From: Saccharomyces paradoxus
Taxonomy: Eukaryota; Ascomycota; Saccharomycetes; Saccharomycetales; Saccharomycetaceae
DNA length: 64,000 nt
Assembly: GCF_002079055.1 (NCBI RefSeq)
Contig: NC_047492.1
Coordinates: forward strand, 1-64,000
Direction: 5' to 3'
In this document: positions 1 through 10,668 of the stretch, in pieces
Layout: the number at the start of each line of letters is the position of its first letter
Position numbering within the stretch: position 1 is the first letter of the stretch
Translations under genes and position numbers: made by a program
Notes under the pieces: generated by a model
Told to the model about the DNA's origin: nothing
What the model saw: the letters and a program-made list of their open reading frames with translations, nothing else
Database searches by the model: none

Positions 1-73
1 CCACACCCACACACCACACCACACCCACACCACACCCACACACACACACACCCACACACACCACACACACACA
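1..73. repeat. Telomere C1-3A repeat tract
   Basis: Irregular CCACAC/CACACC repeats are the C-rich strand of yeast TG1-3 telomeric DNA. They start at base 1, so the window begins at the physical left end of a chromosome. No Y' element lies between the tract and the X element. Confidence 0.97.
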
Positions 74-103
74 CTAACCCTAACCCTAACACTAACCCTA
101 ACT
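74..103. repeat. CCCTAA (TTAGGG-type) subtelomeric repeats
   Basis: Four CTAACC(C) units, one of them variant (CTAACA), follow the irregular yeast telomere tract directly. TTAGGG-type repeats of this kind occur in the small STR elements between telomere and X core in Saccharomyces and are known Tbf1 binding sites. Binding here is inferred. Confidence 0.8.
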
Positions 104-348
104 CCATCCCTTCATATCTCCATCTCATCTTACCCCTCTTACCCTACCTCTCCCACATCACAATCCACGGCACTTACCTCACCACCCCATGCCCTGTCCC
201 ATTCTCCCACTCCACTACTCCTAACCACCACCATCCATCATCCGACTATTCATCTCCACACCCCAACCACCATCTACCCCCTTTCCAATATCTAATATTC
301 AACTCCCACTACCACTTACCCTACCATCCATCTACATTCCCCCATCTA

Positions 349-840
349 CCATGTCGTCCTTACTATAACACTACATACCACATGTAAACAAATCTAATTT
401 AAACAATCAAACGTAAACAATACAAGAAGTAACTTACCCTGCCACACTATCAACCTCTCCACTATACCTTTCACATCCCCAAACAACACCACCTCCAACT
501 ACCACTACCACATACCTAAATCTACCATACTCGCCTTCATTTATTTAACAATATCGCATATGCATACGGACGCTATAGTACGCATCACACTCTCAACTTG
601 CCCCGCCATAATACTCTACACCAAGGCCATCCATCTCTCACTCGATCAGTACCATATACAACACCACATCATCATACACGGCATTTGCCTCAGCGGTTTA
701 TACCCTGTGCCATTTACCCATAACACCCACGATTATCCACATTTTAATATCTATAACTGATCACATAACCTCAATTATCATATAAATACTCTTAACTTCA
801 TGCTTTATAACGTTTTTATACAAATATCCACTACCCATTT
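349..840. repeat. Subtelomeric X core element
   Basis: The stretch around 673-757 (TTGCCTCAGCGGTTTATACC and the following CCATTTACCCATAAC) is near-identical to the X core element I recall from S. cerevisiae chromosome ends. The collinear similarity runs from about the ATGTCGTCCTTAC block to about base 840. X core elements normally carry an ARS consensus and an Abf1 site and act as subtelomeric silencing relays. A near-match to the ARS consensus on the minus strand lies at about 410-420. The edges are approximate. DNA between 104 and 348 is CCA/CTTACC-rich STR-like sequence without genes. Confidence 0.85.
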
Positions 841-888
841 TATATGTACTAATATAAATACCACCAAATAATCACCTCTAAAATCACC

Positions 889-899
889 TAAACGTAAAA
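889..899 (-). promoter_or_regulatory. Perfect ARS consensus (ACS) match, candidate origin
   Basis: Read on the minus strand, TTTTACGTTTA fits the 11-base ACS WTTTAYRTTTW at all positions. It sits just inside the X core in AT-rich DNA, as expected for a subtelomeric ARS. Such matches also occur by chance, so origin activity is not shown. Confidence 0.4.
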
Positions 900-1111
900 A
901 TATACTCATTTCGGTGCCACTATATAAGGCCACTGTGCTTATACCGTGGCAATACATACGGGCGCAGAGGCTATACTCTCATCTCCCCATCTAACCAATT
1001 CAACCTCACAGTATGCCTCTTTAGAGTACATCCATAAAACAATATCAACGGGTAGATATACTTGGGTACTATAAAATATTTCAGTGCGCTCAAAAGGACG
1101 CCACACCATAA

Positions 1112-1360
1112 TGTTCAATGTGATAAGCCAAAAGCTTGATATGAATAATGTTTCAGCACTGCTTCAGTATTGTTTCAGTAATGTATTGCGCAAGGAAATA
1201 TATATAGTAGCAAACCTCCATCCGGTAGTGCTTAAGAAACCATAGTTTCTGTGTACAAAAGCAGTACCTATGCAACTCTTACATTTAAATAACATATAGA
1301 AAGGTCCAATAATTTTATTACATTATGACATATAAGCTAGACTGTAACCTTGCGTCAACA
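1112..1360 (+). mobile_element. Solo Ty5 LTR (fossil)
   Basis: A 249-bp element begins TGTTCAATGTGATAA and ends GTCAACA, with the imperfect terminal inverted repeat TGTTCA...TCAACA. Its length (about 250 bp) and its body (GTTTCAG repeats, TATATATAGTAGCAA, CCATCCGGTA) match the LTR of Ty5, the copia-type retrotransposon that targets silent subtelomeric chromatin in Saccharomyces, especially S. paradoxus. No internal Ty5 coding region is adjacent, so this is a solo LTR. The flanking pentamers are not a clean target-site duplication, which suggests an old insertion. Confidence 0.85.
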
Positions 1361-1369
1361 TATACATCG

Positions 1370-1437
1370 CCCTCAACTTACCTGCCATAACACTCTACAC
1401 CAAGGCCACCCTTCACTCTAACAGTACCGGATACCAT
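1370..1437. repeat. Second, partial X-core-like repeat
   Basis: The sequence from CCCTCAACTTACCTGCCATA through ACACTCTACACCAAGGCCA to CAGTACCGGATACC repeats the X core segment at about 593-659 with roughly ten or more differences. It starts ten bases after the Ty5 LTR. It appears to be a diverged duplicate of an X core fragment. Confidence 0.7.
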
Positions 1438-2699
1438 ACTACCATACTACATTGAAAAAATTATATCATCTTGTCATCCTCGCCTCGGCCTACGTTCCAT
1501 ATTACTTTTAATAGGTTACTAGATGAACCTTATGACTTCCACGTCTTGTATCTCTTTTTATATTCTTTTTATAATATCCCATATTATTGGAGACATAAAG
1601 CATATTTACTCTGTTCCTTATATTCTACTCTATATTGTCACTAATTATCGTTATGCGTATTAGGTTTAATGAAACACGCTACATAATTTTTTGAGTATTT
1701 TTATTCCGTGGAGTTAATCATGATCACGTGATAATGAGAGAAACCATGTGACTTTAATTTTATTTTCATCTCCTGATGTGCCTGTCGGGATTCCTCTTTG
1801 GGCATAATACATAATTCCCACGTTCATAAAATCATGTGGCTAATCGATCGGAGATCGCACAATTGTAATAGGTTAAAATTCTCAACCTGCACAATCTTGC
1901 CAAATAACGTTAGAGTCACGCACGCACAGTTTTGAACGGAATGTTTTTTGAATAGTGGCCTTTTTGTGTGCTTCTTTTATATAGTAGGCGTGTTACAAAA
2001 GTATGCAATCACAGCGATATTTCTTTCCCATCAATCACTGATGAAGAATCACAGAGGAAGTCAGAGAGAATGGTCTACTTGATAATGATAAGCGCTAATC
2101 TGAAGAAGAACCTCCTACACATACGTATTTGGAATATTTTTCGTACTCCTCATTTAGTATTTTATTAAATGATAAATGGAATGAATAGGAACATTGATTA
2201 TAGAATAAATAATTAATACCCCTTCATGAGCAGTATACAAAAGTTCGACCACACAGAAAAAGACAATTACCGAGTGCGTCTCCATTTTAACGGAGAAAGA
2301 AAATAGTCGGTTGCCACTATATTTGGCACGGAAGGGCCTTTTGCCGCTCACTTTGCGTTTTACGTGATCAAAGATGAAAGTGGAAGCTCAAGCATAAAAG
2401 TTTTCGTTCTTTTGGTACCATCCGTGTATTTATCCAATAAATTTTAGCATACTAAATGGGTGAAAAGAATAATAACGTGTATTGACTTACGCATTATCGC
2501 TTTCTCGACCGATAAGAGAACCTCTCTCCAGATTAATGCTTTTATGAAAATAGCGTCAAAAAAACAGGGTATTATATTTCAAAATATTTAAGCTAAGATA
2601 CTCAAGCTAAAATACTTAATGTTTACACTAAGCGCATAGAAAACGCATATTAAAGAACTTATATTGTTTCAGAGGAGTACAGTTTATTCCTCAGTTAAA
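1438..2699. other. Gene-free subtelomeric spacer
   Basis: AT-rich DNA with only short, atypical open frames. A TCACGTGA palindrome at 1724-1731 fits a Cbf1/Pho4-type E-box but has no obvious target gene nearby. I see no RNA gene or transposon remnant beyond the LTR to its left. Confidence 0.5.
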
Positions 2700-5600
2700 T
2701 TAGTTAAAGAAAGCAAGAACGAAAATACCGACCAAAGCATTTAATGCGTGGGTATTCAAACCCGCAGCAATAGCTTCGGACTGGGTAATGATACCGGTAG
2801 AAGTTTTAGGACCGGTAGTTTGAGAATTTGAAGAACCAGATTTAGAGAATATGGAAATTGGGCTAGATGCTTCAGAAATGGCAGTAGTTAATGAGGTTGC
2901 TTTAGAAGCCTCAGAAATGGCAGTAGTTAATGAGGTTGCTTTAGAAGCCTCAGAAGTGCCAGTGCCGTGTGATTTTGGAGAAGCACTAGGAGCGGCGATA
3001 ACGGAAGTAGCTTCAAGTATCTGAGAAGTGATTGTCTTGACGTTACAGCCATTATTATCACATTGTGTAACGATGGAAGTGGTGTATGGTTTGGAAGAAG
3101 CAATGATTGTGGTGGTTGCAGAAGATTCTTTAGAAGCTTCGGCAGTAACAGTGTTCACTTTACATCCATTTTCGTCACAACTAGTAACAGTAGCAGTCGT
3201 GTATGTTTTAGGAGAAGCGGCGGTTTCTGAAGTTTCTTTATGAACTTCAGAAGTAACAGTCTTGGTGTAGCAACCATTGTGGTCACATTGAGTAACAGTA
3301 GCGGTGGTATATGTTTTTGGAGAAACAGTAGTTTCTTCAGGACATTCAGAAGTGATAGTCTTGGTGTTACAGCCGCTGTCATCGCAATGAGTGGCAGTAA
3401 CAGTGGTGTATGACTTTGGAGAAGTAGTGGTTGCTGAAGTTTCTTCAGGACATTCAGAAGTGACAGTCTTAGTGTTACAGCCATTGTCGTCACAGTGGGT
3501 GACAGTGGCAGTTGTGTAAGACTTGGAAGAAGCGATTTCAGTCGCAACGGTACCAGTTGATGTGGTTACGTGGCATCCAGTTTCATCGCAAGAAGTAATT
3601 GTGGCGGTAGTAGATGAACATGGAATGGTTGTGGTAATGGTGTGGACGTTACCGTTAGCGTCTGTTGTTTCTGAACAGGACACCACGACCGTACTTGTGG
3701 CAGATGCGTAAGTCAATGTTGTAGTGTAAGCAGATTCGGCTGACGAAATGGTTGTGCCTGGGGTAGTAACAGAATTGGATTCGCCTGTAACAGAGGCACC
3801 GGATGAAGTCTCTGAGGTAGAACCAGTAACAGAAGTAGATGTACCAGAGATATTCGTGCCAGATGAAGTGACTGAGGTAGGACCGGTAGCAGAGGTGGCA
3901 GAAGAGACACCTGATGTAATAGAGGTGGATGTACCAGAGTTAATCGTGCCAGATGAAGTGACTGGGGTAGAACCGGTGGCAGAGGTGGTGGAAGAGACAC
4001 CGGATGTAGTAGAAGTGGATGAAGGTGTGGCACTAGAAGCAACAACTCCACCGTAATTTAGGTAGTAAGCGGGGGCGCCTGCAAAAGTTCCTTCGGAGAC
4101 GTTGAACCCGGAACTGGAGAATCCAGTACCGATAGAGAAGGAGAATTGGGAATTGCCCTGGGTTGCAGTTAGAACACCGGTATTACTATCATAAGAAAGA
4201 TTAGTGACGTCTGCCGTGATGGCGATTTGGTTCTTACCAGTGTAACCAACCACAGGAATAGGAGTAGTGTTGCTTTCGGTTGGGTCAACGGCAAGAACAC
4301 CTTCACCCTTGAATACAACGGTTTGACCAGTAAAGGTACCTGGGTAGTGTAAGTAAAGGTTGCCGGAGATGATGTTGATTGTACCACTTCCGGAAACTGG
4401 TTCGACAATAACATAAGTACTGCCATTGTCTAGATTTATCTCACCATTGTTCACAGAACCTGCTGTATCCGCCCTACGTTGTAAACCAGAGACAGAACCA
4501 CCGTTAAGAATAGCGTTTGAAAAAGAGAATGTACCAGAGTTGGAGTATGGAGAGAATGTAACTTCGCCCTTTGGAGATGCTGATAGACTCAAAGAAATGC
4601 CGCCGCTGTTTATAAAAGAGCCAGGTGTGAAGGAATAGATGGAAGCAGAAGTGGCAGCGGGTTCTTCAGCGTCAAAGGTGCCAGAGACATCAAAATTTTC
4701 GCCGGTAATGTCGAATTCGGTACCTGGGTAAGTTGGCTTAGACTTTTCGACGAACACTCCACCATAGACTATTAGATCAGCTGAGAAAACGTATTTATCA
4801 CCGTCAAGCAGAGTCAATCTACCACCTGCAGCGACTTCGACGGCTTCTGTTGCAATCACAGAACCAGTAAGGGTGACATCACCACTGATCGTCGTAGATG
4901 GCAAATAGATAGTACCATCGCTGGAAGAAAGGGAATTGGATGCTGTTGCAGTTGCACTAGAAGCTGATGGGGTAATGGAACTCAAGGTACCGGAGGTAAT
5001 AGAACCTGAGACAGTAGAAACGGAGGATGTTGACTGAGGAATCGAACTCGAGAGACTAGGAGCGGATGAGGCAGATTGTGTGATAGATGCAGATGAGCCA
5101 GACGCAGTTGAGCCAGTGCCCGATGGACCAGTGCCCGATGAACCTGAGCCAGAACCAGTTGGACCTGTAGCTGTTGAACCAGAACCAGATGGACTAGTGC
5201 CGGATGAACCAGTGCCAGATGGACTAGTGCCAGATGAACCAGTGCCAGATGGACTAGTGCCCGATGAACCAGTGCCAGATGGGCCGGTAGCTGTTGAACC
5301 AGTGCCAGATGGACTAGTTCCAGATGGACTAGTGCCCGATGAACCAGTGCCAGATGAACCAGTGCCGGATGGACTAGTTCCAGATGGACTAGTGCCCGAT
5401 GAACCAGTGCCAGATGAACCAGTGCCAGATGGACTAGTGCCAGATGAACCAGTGCCAGATGGACTAGTGCCCGATGAACCAGTGCCAGATGGGCCGGTAG
5501 CTGTTGAACCAGTGCCAGATGAACCAGTGCCAGATGGACTAGTTCCAGATGGACTAGTGCCCGATGAACCAGTGCCAGATGAACCAGTGCCAGATGGACT

Positions 5601-6437
5601 AGTGCCCGATGAACCAGTGCCAGATGAACCAGTGCCGGATGGACTAGTTCCAGATGGACTAGTGCCCGATGAACCAGTGCCAGATGAACCAGTGCCAGAT
5701 GGACTAGTGCCAGATGAACCAGTGCCAGATGGACTAGTGCCCGATGAACCAGTGCCAGATGGGCCGGTAGCTGTTGAACCAGTGCCAGATGGACTAGTTC
5801 CAGATGGACTAGTGCCCGATGAACCAGTGCCAGATGGGCCGGTAGCTGTTGAACCAGTGCCAGATGGACTAGTGCCCGAGGAACCAGTGCCAGATGAACC
5901 AGTGCCAGATGGACTAGTTCCAGATGGACTAGTGCCCGATGAACCAGTGCCAGATGAACCAGTGCCAGATGGACTAGTGCCAGATGAACCAGTGCCAGAT
6001 GGACTAGTGCCCGAGGAACCAGTGCCAGATGGGCCGGTAGCTGTTGAACCAGTGCCAGAGGAACCAGAACCAGATGGACTAGTGCTCGATGAACCCGAAC
6101 CGGTTGAGCCAGTGCCTGATGGGCTAGTGAAAGTTGAAGCAGATTGAGTGATAGAGCTTGAGACCTCTGAACCGGGCGAAGACGATGGAGCAATAGAGCT
6201 CGGAAGCTCGGAAGATGAGGTTAATTGAGTGAGAGAACTCGAGACATCGGGAGCAGATGAAGTTGATTGAGTGATAGAACTACTGATGGAAAAGGAACTA
6301 GATGAAGTTGATGAAAAAGTAGAGGATGAGCTGTTACTTGGAACTGTGGTACTATTTGGATAATACTGACCTAATACACTTTGAGAATAAAGGGCCAAAG
6401 CTAAGGCAGCTTGGAACTTATTAAAGCGATTGAGCAT
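2700..6437 (-). CDS. HPF1: HPF1-family GPI cell-wall mannoprotein (haze-protective factor-like)
   Basis: This 1245-residue protein belongs to the Saccharomyces HPF1/YIL169C family of heavily O-mannosylated wall proteins, known as wine-haze protective factors. It has a signal peptide (residues 1-23, ending SVLGQ) and a Ser/Thr-rich stalk. From about residue 104 to 453 lies a pentapeptide array of SGTGS and SGTSP units. A conserved beta-rich domain related to fungal hyphally regulated wall proteins spans about 506-800. Several Cys repeats of the type [20 protein letters not shown] lie between about 907 and 1146. The hydrophobic C-terminus ([12 protein letters not shown]) is a GPI signal. The ATG gives an N-terminus matching known HPF1 (NRFNK). 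A TATA box is at 6583-6590. HPF1 proteins I recall carry SESGSSASGS-type repeats, so this array differs. Which paralogue it descends from is not certain. Confidence 0.9.
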   Translation of the reverse strand: MLNRFNKFQAALALALYSQSVLGQYYPNSTTVPSNSSSSTFSSTSSSSFSISSSITQSTSSAPDVSSSLTQLTSSSELPSSIAPSSSPGSEVSSSITQSASTFTSPSGTGSTGSGSSSTSPSGSGSSGTGSTATGPSGTGSSGTSPSGTGSSGTSPSGTGSSGTGSSGTSPSGTSPSGTGSSGTGSSGTSPSGTGSTATGPSGTGSSGTSPSGTSPSGTGSTATGPSGTGSSGTSPSGTGSSGTSPSGTGSSGTGSSGTSPSGTSPSGTGSSGTGSSGTSPSGTGSSGTGSSGTSPSGTSPSGTGSSGTGSTATGPSGTGSSGTSPSGTGSSGTSPSGTGSSGTGSSGTSPSGTSPSGTGSSGTGSSGTSPSGTSPSGTGSTATGPSGTGSSGTSPSGTGSSGTSPSGTGSSGTSPSGSGSTATGPTGSGSGSSGTGPSGTGSTASGSSASITQSASSAPSLSSSIPQSTSSVSTVSGSITSGTLSSITPSASSATATASNSLSSSDGTIYLPSTTISGDVTLTGSVIATEAVEVAAGGRLTLLDGDKYVFSADLIVYGGVFVEKSKPTYPGTEFDITGENFDVSGTFDAEEPAATSASIYSFTPGSFINSGGISLSLSASPKGEVTFSPYSNSGTFSFSNAILNGGSVSGLQRRADTAGSVNNGEINLDNGSTYVIVEPVSGSGTINIISGNLYLHYPGTFTGQTVVFKGEGVLAVDPTESNTTPIPVVGYTGKNQIAITADVTNLSYDSNTGVLTATQGNSQFSFSIGTGFSSSGFNVSEGTFAGAPAYYLNYGGVVASSATPSSTSTTSGVSSTTSATGSTPVTSSGTINSGTSTSITSGVSSATSATGPTSVTSSGTNISGTSTSVTGSTSETSSGASVTGESNSVTTPGTTISSAESAYTTTLTYASATSTVVVSCSETTDANGNVHTITTTIPCSSTTATITSCDETGCHVTTSTGTVATEIASSKSYTTATVTHCDDNGCNTKTVTSECPEETSATTTSPKSYTTVTATHCDDSGCNTKTITSECPEETTVSPKTYTTATVTQCDHNGCYTKTVTSEVHKETSETAASPKTYTTATVTSCDENGCKVNTVTAEASKESSATTTIIASSKPYTTSIVTQCDNNGCNVKTITSQILEATSVIAAPSASPKSHGTGTSEASKATSLTTAISEASKATSLTTAISEASSPISIFSKSGSSNSQTTGPKTSTGIITQSEAIAAGLNTHALNALVGIFVLAFFN
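5080..6129. repeat. 15-bp minisatellite array inside HPF1-like gene
   Basis: About 70 copies of a 15-bp unit (types GAACCAGTGCCAGAT and GGACTAGTGCCCGAT) encode [10 protein letters not shown] pentapeptides. A rarer unit, GGGCCGGTAGCTGTT (encoding TATGP), recurs at 5281, 5491, 5761, 5836 and 6031, always multiples of 15 bp apart. This shows higher-order duplication. Every unit keeps the reading frame, so copy-number change alters protein length without breaking it. Confidence 0.95.
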
Positions 6438-9400
6438 CTCTTTAAAACAGGCGAGATATTACCAGAAAAATTGCAACGATAAATATTGTTGCTGTTGTGT
6501 TCTTAGCGAATAAACATTATGAAATGGAAAAAAATAATGGGTCCAGTTCCATAGTTGAAGTAAAATGAAGCTTTTTCTGTGCTTTTTATACACTTTTTTT
6601 TCTTGCACAACTATTTGATAAGTCCGAATGCACAGCTGCGATGATCAACTGTTGACCAAGTTTAATCTTTTTTTTTGTGCAGGCCTTTCTAAGAAAGTAT
6701 TCGCAAGTTCTACAAGTTCCATGCGTTCCTTGAGCATGGAACGGGATGAAATTTTGTATGAAAGGCACACTTTCTGCAAGTAACTGCCCGCGATCCCCTA
6801 TGTATAAGTGAAATACTTTTCGAATGTGGTTTAACCCCATCAGATAAGGGCAGTCGTGGGAGTTCACTTCAGATAATAATTATCAAGGAACGCCACACGG
6901 GAGAAGGGGCTTCATTGCAGGAGCGGCCACACAGTCCTATTTAGGAAAAAACATTATCCGCTTTGTCTAATTTCGGCCAATGGTCGGTAATCACTACTTG
7001 TAAGGGACCATTATGCCCGTTTTACTAAAAGAAAATTGTTTAAACTCACAGATGAAAATCATTTGACCTCAATTTAGGTACCGAAAAATTAGGGAGTCTT
7101 AGCCACTAGCACGAACTATTTTCACTTGTGATCTTGAAGTGATCAATCCCGAACGTGACGCAAACGCTATTCTATTTTGTTGAGAAGTGGCTCGCCAATG
7201 TCGTGCAAAGCCCACACCCTTCCGCGAGTTCCTTTCGCAATTGCTAAAAAGTTCAAGATTTCCCCTTTAATACATCCAGGGTTTTGAAGGTTTCCAAACG
7301 TTGTTCAATACGCAAGAAAAAGGGTGTGAAAAAGAACTAAATCTAAGTAAAGTTGTATTTCTTATGGCAACCCTTGTGCGTATTGGGAAATGACTCGTCC
7401 ATGTACCCACTTTACAACCTCTAACCATGAATTATGTGTATTAATTTCTTACCAGAGCAGCATATTTGTGGCAAGAAGTGTCTGAATTACCGTTGAATTT
7501 TCTTTTAAGTGATTGCCTCTTCCTATCACGTTCTCGTCATAACCTTAATGGTGCTGATTTTGAAAGCCTTTTTTACATTAAGGAAGATGTTAAGCGAGCT
7601 AAGTTAGATCTAGCACCATTAAAAGGAGCTACGGCATCCATGTGTTACTATTAGCATTGAAAGAAAAAAAAAAAGTAAAAAAAAAAATTTATCTCTGTTT
7701 TGAATTTAAGAACAAGTTTTGGGGGTCTAATGTCTATTTACGGTCAAGAGAAATGAAATTATTTTGGGTAATATACGTAGATAAGACAATAAAATTGTAA
7801 GCAAAAATTGTGGTTACGCTAATATCCAAAAACCAAAAGTACAGTTAGGCACGAGCCCTCTCATAAGAACATGATAACTAGTAAACACGACGTCACATAC
7901 ACTACCAAATCCACCCTGTAATTAACTAGATACGTCAATATTTTTATTTTTTTTTGTTTGATCGAGGAGAAGTACAAAATTTTCTTTACCCTTTTTTTTT
8001 ATGAAAATCTTGAGGGTTAGAATTGTTCAACTTACGTTACGCATTTGAACTTCCGGGTTTTATAATGAAGGTGATGCATTTTCGTTCAAGTGAATAATTC
8101 TCTAGAATCTTTTGTAAACCACCTCCAAATTATGCTCAAAATGAGAATAGTATTCTTCGTCTAACTGACATCTTCTTTAACCGAAGTCTCCTAATGTACG
8201 TCTTTTTGAAGGCTTTATTTTACTGTAGATAATATTCTGCATAATAAGCAGTCATGAAATTTGATCATCTAGTAGTGGCCACGTAATTGGACGTTGAAGT
8301 ATTGGTGTTTTGTATCTACCAGTCATACACAAATACGTTTATAAATAAACTTTATTACGTTGCTGATCTCTCTAATTCTACAGTGATTATATTCAAAGTT
8401 TAATATAGTAGGGTATACAAATATATTTGCTGCAAGTTGAATTGTTATAGTTAACTGCTTTTTTCTGAGTGGTTTTTGCATTCGTAAAGGTATTTCCAAC
8501 TGAAGCATAAATTTTCGTTTACTTGATACCCTTCTTACACTACAAATTAGGTGAAATAACAACTATTATTGCCGGTTCCTGCGGCTTATATTAGCTTAAC
8601 AGTTCCTCGAAGGCTAGATGCCTCTTAAGACGTTCTTGAGATAAATACTACTCTACTCAAGTACCTCGACCAGATTTTACCAATCACTATTTAATGGACT
8701 GCAACAAGTATAGAACTCAATTTTTTCTAGTGGCTATGTAACATAAGTGTGCATCACACGTCGATTTCAATCATTGTTACAGATATCCGTTATTACGCCT
8801 TTGTTACGTAGGTACGATTCAATAACTAAGCTAATAAAAATTTAAATGCAAAGATTCAAGCATTAAGCACTACGTATTGGTCCGTTGTAATGGGCGAACA
8901 AGCATTTATCCGTCTTTTGCTGTTTTGTCTACTTCCCTCAAATGTGTCCCCGAAGGTTTCTCTGGGGCCTTCTCTTAGGGAGGAGGGACATTATCATAAT
9001 TCTATTGTTCGAATCCACAATCTGCCACAAAAATTTAAACCCGTATGGACTTGTGCTTAAGCCATTGAGTACAACGCTATTTAATTATATCACAAGCACT
9101 CTCTGATTTACACCTTTGCAATTCTTTCAATAATTTTATTTCAATATTAAGGTTTATTATCCGAATATAACCTCGGCTTGGTGGCGTCCGCGGAAAGACT
9201 CGAGAAGATTGAAAATGATAATTGTTTGCGAAGATGATGCGGCGCTAACTTACTTCGAAAGAATGCGGCAAATCTCCCGTCGCCATGTGCTATGATATGG
9301 TGTATGATAGCGTTTTAAGATTAATCAAGGCACGAACAAGCAAGAATTTCAACATCTTAATTCTAACGGGAAACCTGTTCTCTATTTAGGTCTTTACAAG

Positions 9401-9972
9401 GCACGTCAACGTTAATTGTATTCGACCAACTTGGCATTTGTTTCAGTGGCCTCACACATGAAACAATTAAAAACTACTCACGCACATATTTCTTTGATTG
9501 GCACCCATAAGTCATTAATGTATGAGTTTTACTAATTAAAAACCCAGCATCGATAACCGATGTTTTAGCTGAACCTGAGGCAATAGCAGAGCAACTTCAC
9601 AGTAAAAATTTGGGAAACATTGCAATGTGTGTTAAATAGTATAGTACTTGTCTGGATAAAAATTCATTCTTCTGTAATTGTGGACCGACCCATATATAGT
9701 CTGTACTTAGCATAGAGTGCGTTATACAGCGACTTTAATAATAGCACGAATTACTTTCTTAAATTTTCCCTTGTATTTCATGAGGTATTTTTTGGGTGTT
9801 TCCTGCTTTTTTGGCTTATCATTCCATATCGCAGGAGAAGACAAAGTACGATAAAATATTTCAACACCCGTAACAAGTAAAAAAGAAAAATGCAGAATGA
9901 TCGAGTAACTACGAATTGTTTAGTCATATAACGCGTTTGTATACGTAAAACTATATAATCCTAAAAGCAAAG
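6438..9972. other. 3.5-kb region without a convincing gene
   Basis: This contains the HPF1-like promoter (TATAAAAA on the minus strand at 6583-6590) and the MPR1 upstream region. Open frames at 6586-6867 (-), 7466-7654 (+) and 8323-8562 (-) are under 100 codons, and I recognise none of them; the first begins at a GTG. Poly(A) runs occur near 7660-7690. I find no tRNA and no LTR here. Confidence 0.5.
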
Positions 9973-10668
9973 ATGGATGCGGAATGCATCGAATGGAAAT
10001 CGACTGCAAATTTGCATAATGGACCTGCTTTTTTCCAACCGCTAACTGACTCCATTGAACCATTACAGTTCAAACTTATTGGATCGAACACACTGGCAAC
10101 CGCATTTCCTGTATTCGACACCAAATATATACCGGACTCACTTATCAACTATGTTTTTAGCTTGTTCAATATGGAAATCGAAAGTGGCAAAACCTATCCA
10201 CAATTAGATGTTTTAACTAAGCAGGAATTCTTAAAATATTGGTTTCACTCATTCGCCGTTATTGTTTTGCAAACCGATAAGAAATATATTGAGGATAATC
10301 AAGACTGGCATTCAGTTCTCTTAGGTACATTCTACATTAAGCCCAACTATGCACCGCGCTGCTCCCATAATTGTAACGCTGGGTTTTTAGTCAATAGTAC
10401 CCATAGAGGTCAGAAGATTGGTTACAGGCTTGCTCAGGTATACTTGAATTGGGCACCTTTATTGGGATATAAATATTCTATCTTTAATCTTGTATTTGTT
10501 ACCAACAAAGCCAGTTGGAAAATATGGGACAGATTAAACTTCCAAAGAATTGGATTGGTCCCTTGTGCTGGAATTCTTAATGATTTTAGTGAGCCCGTGG
10601 ATGCTATAATTTATGGTAAAGACTTGACCAAAATAGAACCCGAATTCCTTTCCATGGAATACCCATAG
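9973..10668 (+). CDS. MPR1: N-acetyltransferase Mpr1 (L-azetidine-2-carboxylate / proline-analogue acetyltransferase)
   Basis: This 231-residue GNAT-fold protein closely matches Mpr1 of S. cerevisiae strain Sigma1278b. That enzyme uses acetyl-CoA to acetylate the toxic proline analogue azetidine-2-carboxylate and cis-4-hydroxyproline, and links proline/P5C metabolism to oxidative-stress tolerance. The acetyl-CoA loop HRGQKIGYRLAQ is at about residues 144-155. The two asparagines reported as important in Mpr1, N135 and N172, are both present. The Sigma protein is 229 residues ending SME; here it runs two residues further (SMEYP). The gene is absent from S288C and is typically subtelomeric. It stands alone, with no same-strand neighbour within 1.1 kb. 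Confidence 0.95.
   Translation: MDAECIEWKSTANLHNGPAFFQPLTDSIEPLQFKLIGSNTLATAFPVFDTKYIPDSLINYVFSLFNMEIESGKTYPQLDVLTKQEFLKYWFHSFAVIVLQTDKKYIEDNQDWHSVLLGTFYIKPNYAPRCSHNCNAGFLVNSTHRGQKIGYRLAQVYLNWAPLLGYKYSIFNLVFVTNKASWKIWDRLNFQRIGLVPCAGILNDFSEPVDAIIYGKDLTKIEPEFLSMEYP

Noticed and set aside
1-1111. Y' element or Y' helicase at the chromosome end
   Set aside because: Only telomere, STR-like and X core sequence is present; no helicase-coding frame.
5080-6147. 355-codon plus-strand open frame across the HPF1-like array
   Set aside because: It is an antisense consequence of a stop-free 15-bp repeat and has no homology outside the array. Kept only as an observation in the findings.
4982-6193. 403-codon alternative minus frame (Leu/Ala/Val/His-rich)
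   Set aside because: Same repeat artefact; the HPF1 frame has signal peptide, conserved domain and GPI tail.
6586-6867. 93-codon minus frame upstream of the HPF1-like gene
   Set aside because: No ATG at its start, no recognised family, and it overlaps the probable TATA region of the downstream gene.
9003-9025. tRNA-like T-arm (GTTCGAATCC) in the gap before MPR1
   Set aside because: No matching acceptor, D-arm or anticodon stem lies upstream, so no cloverleaf can be drawn.
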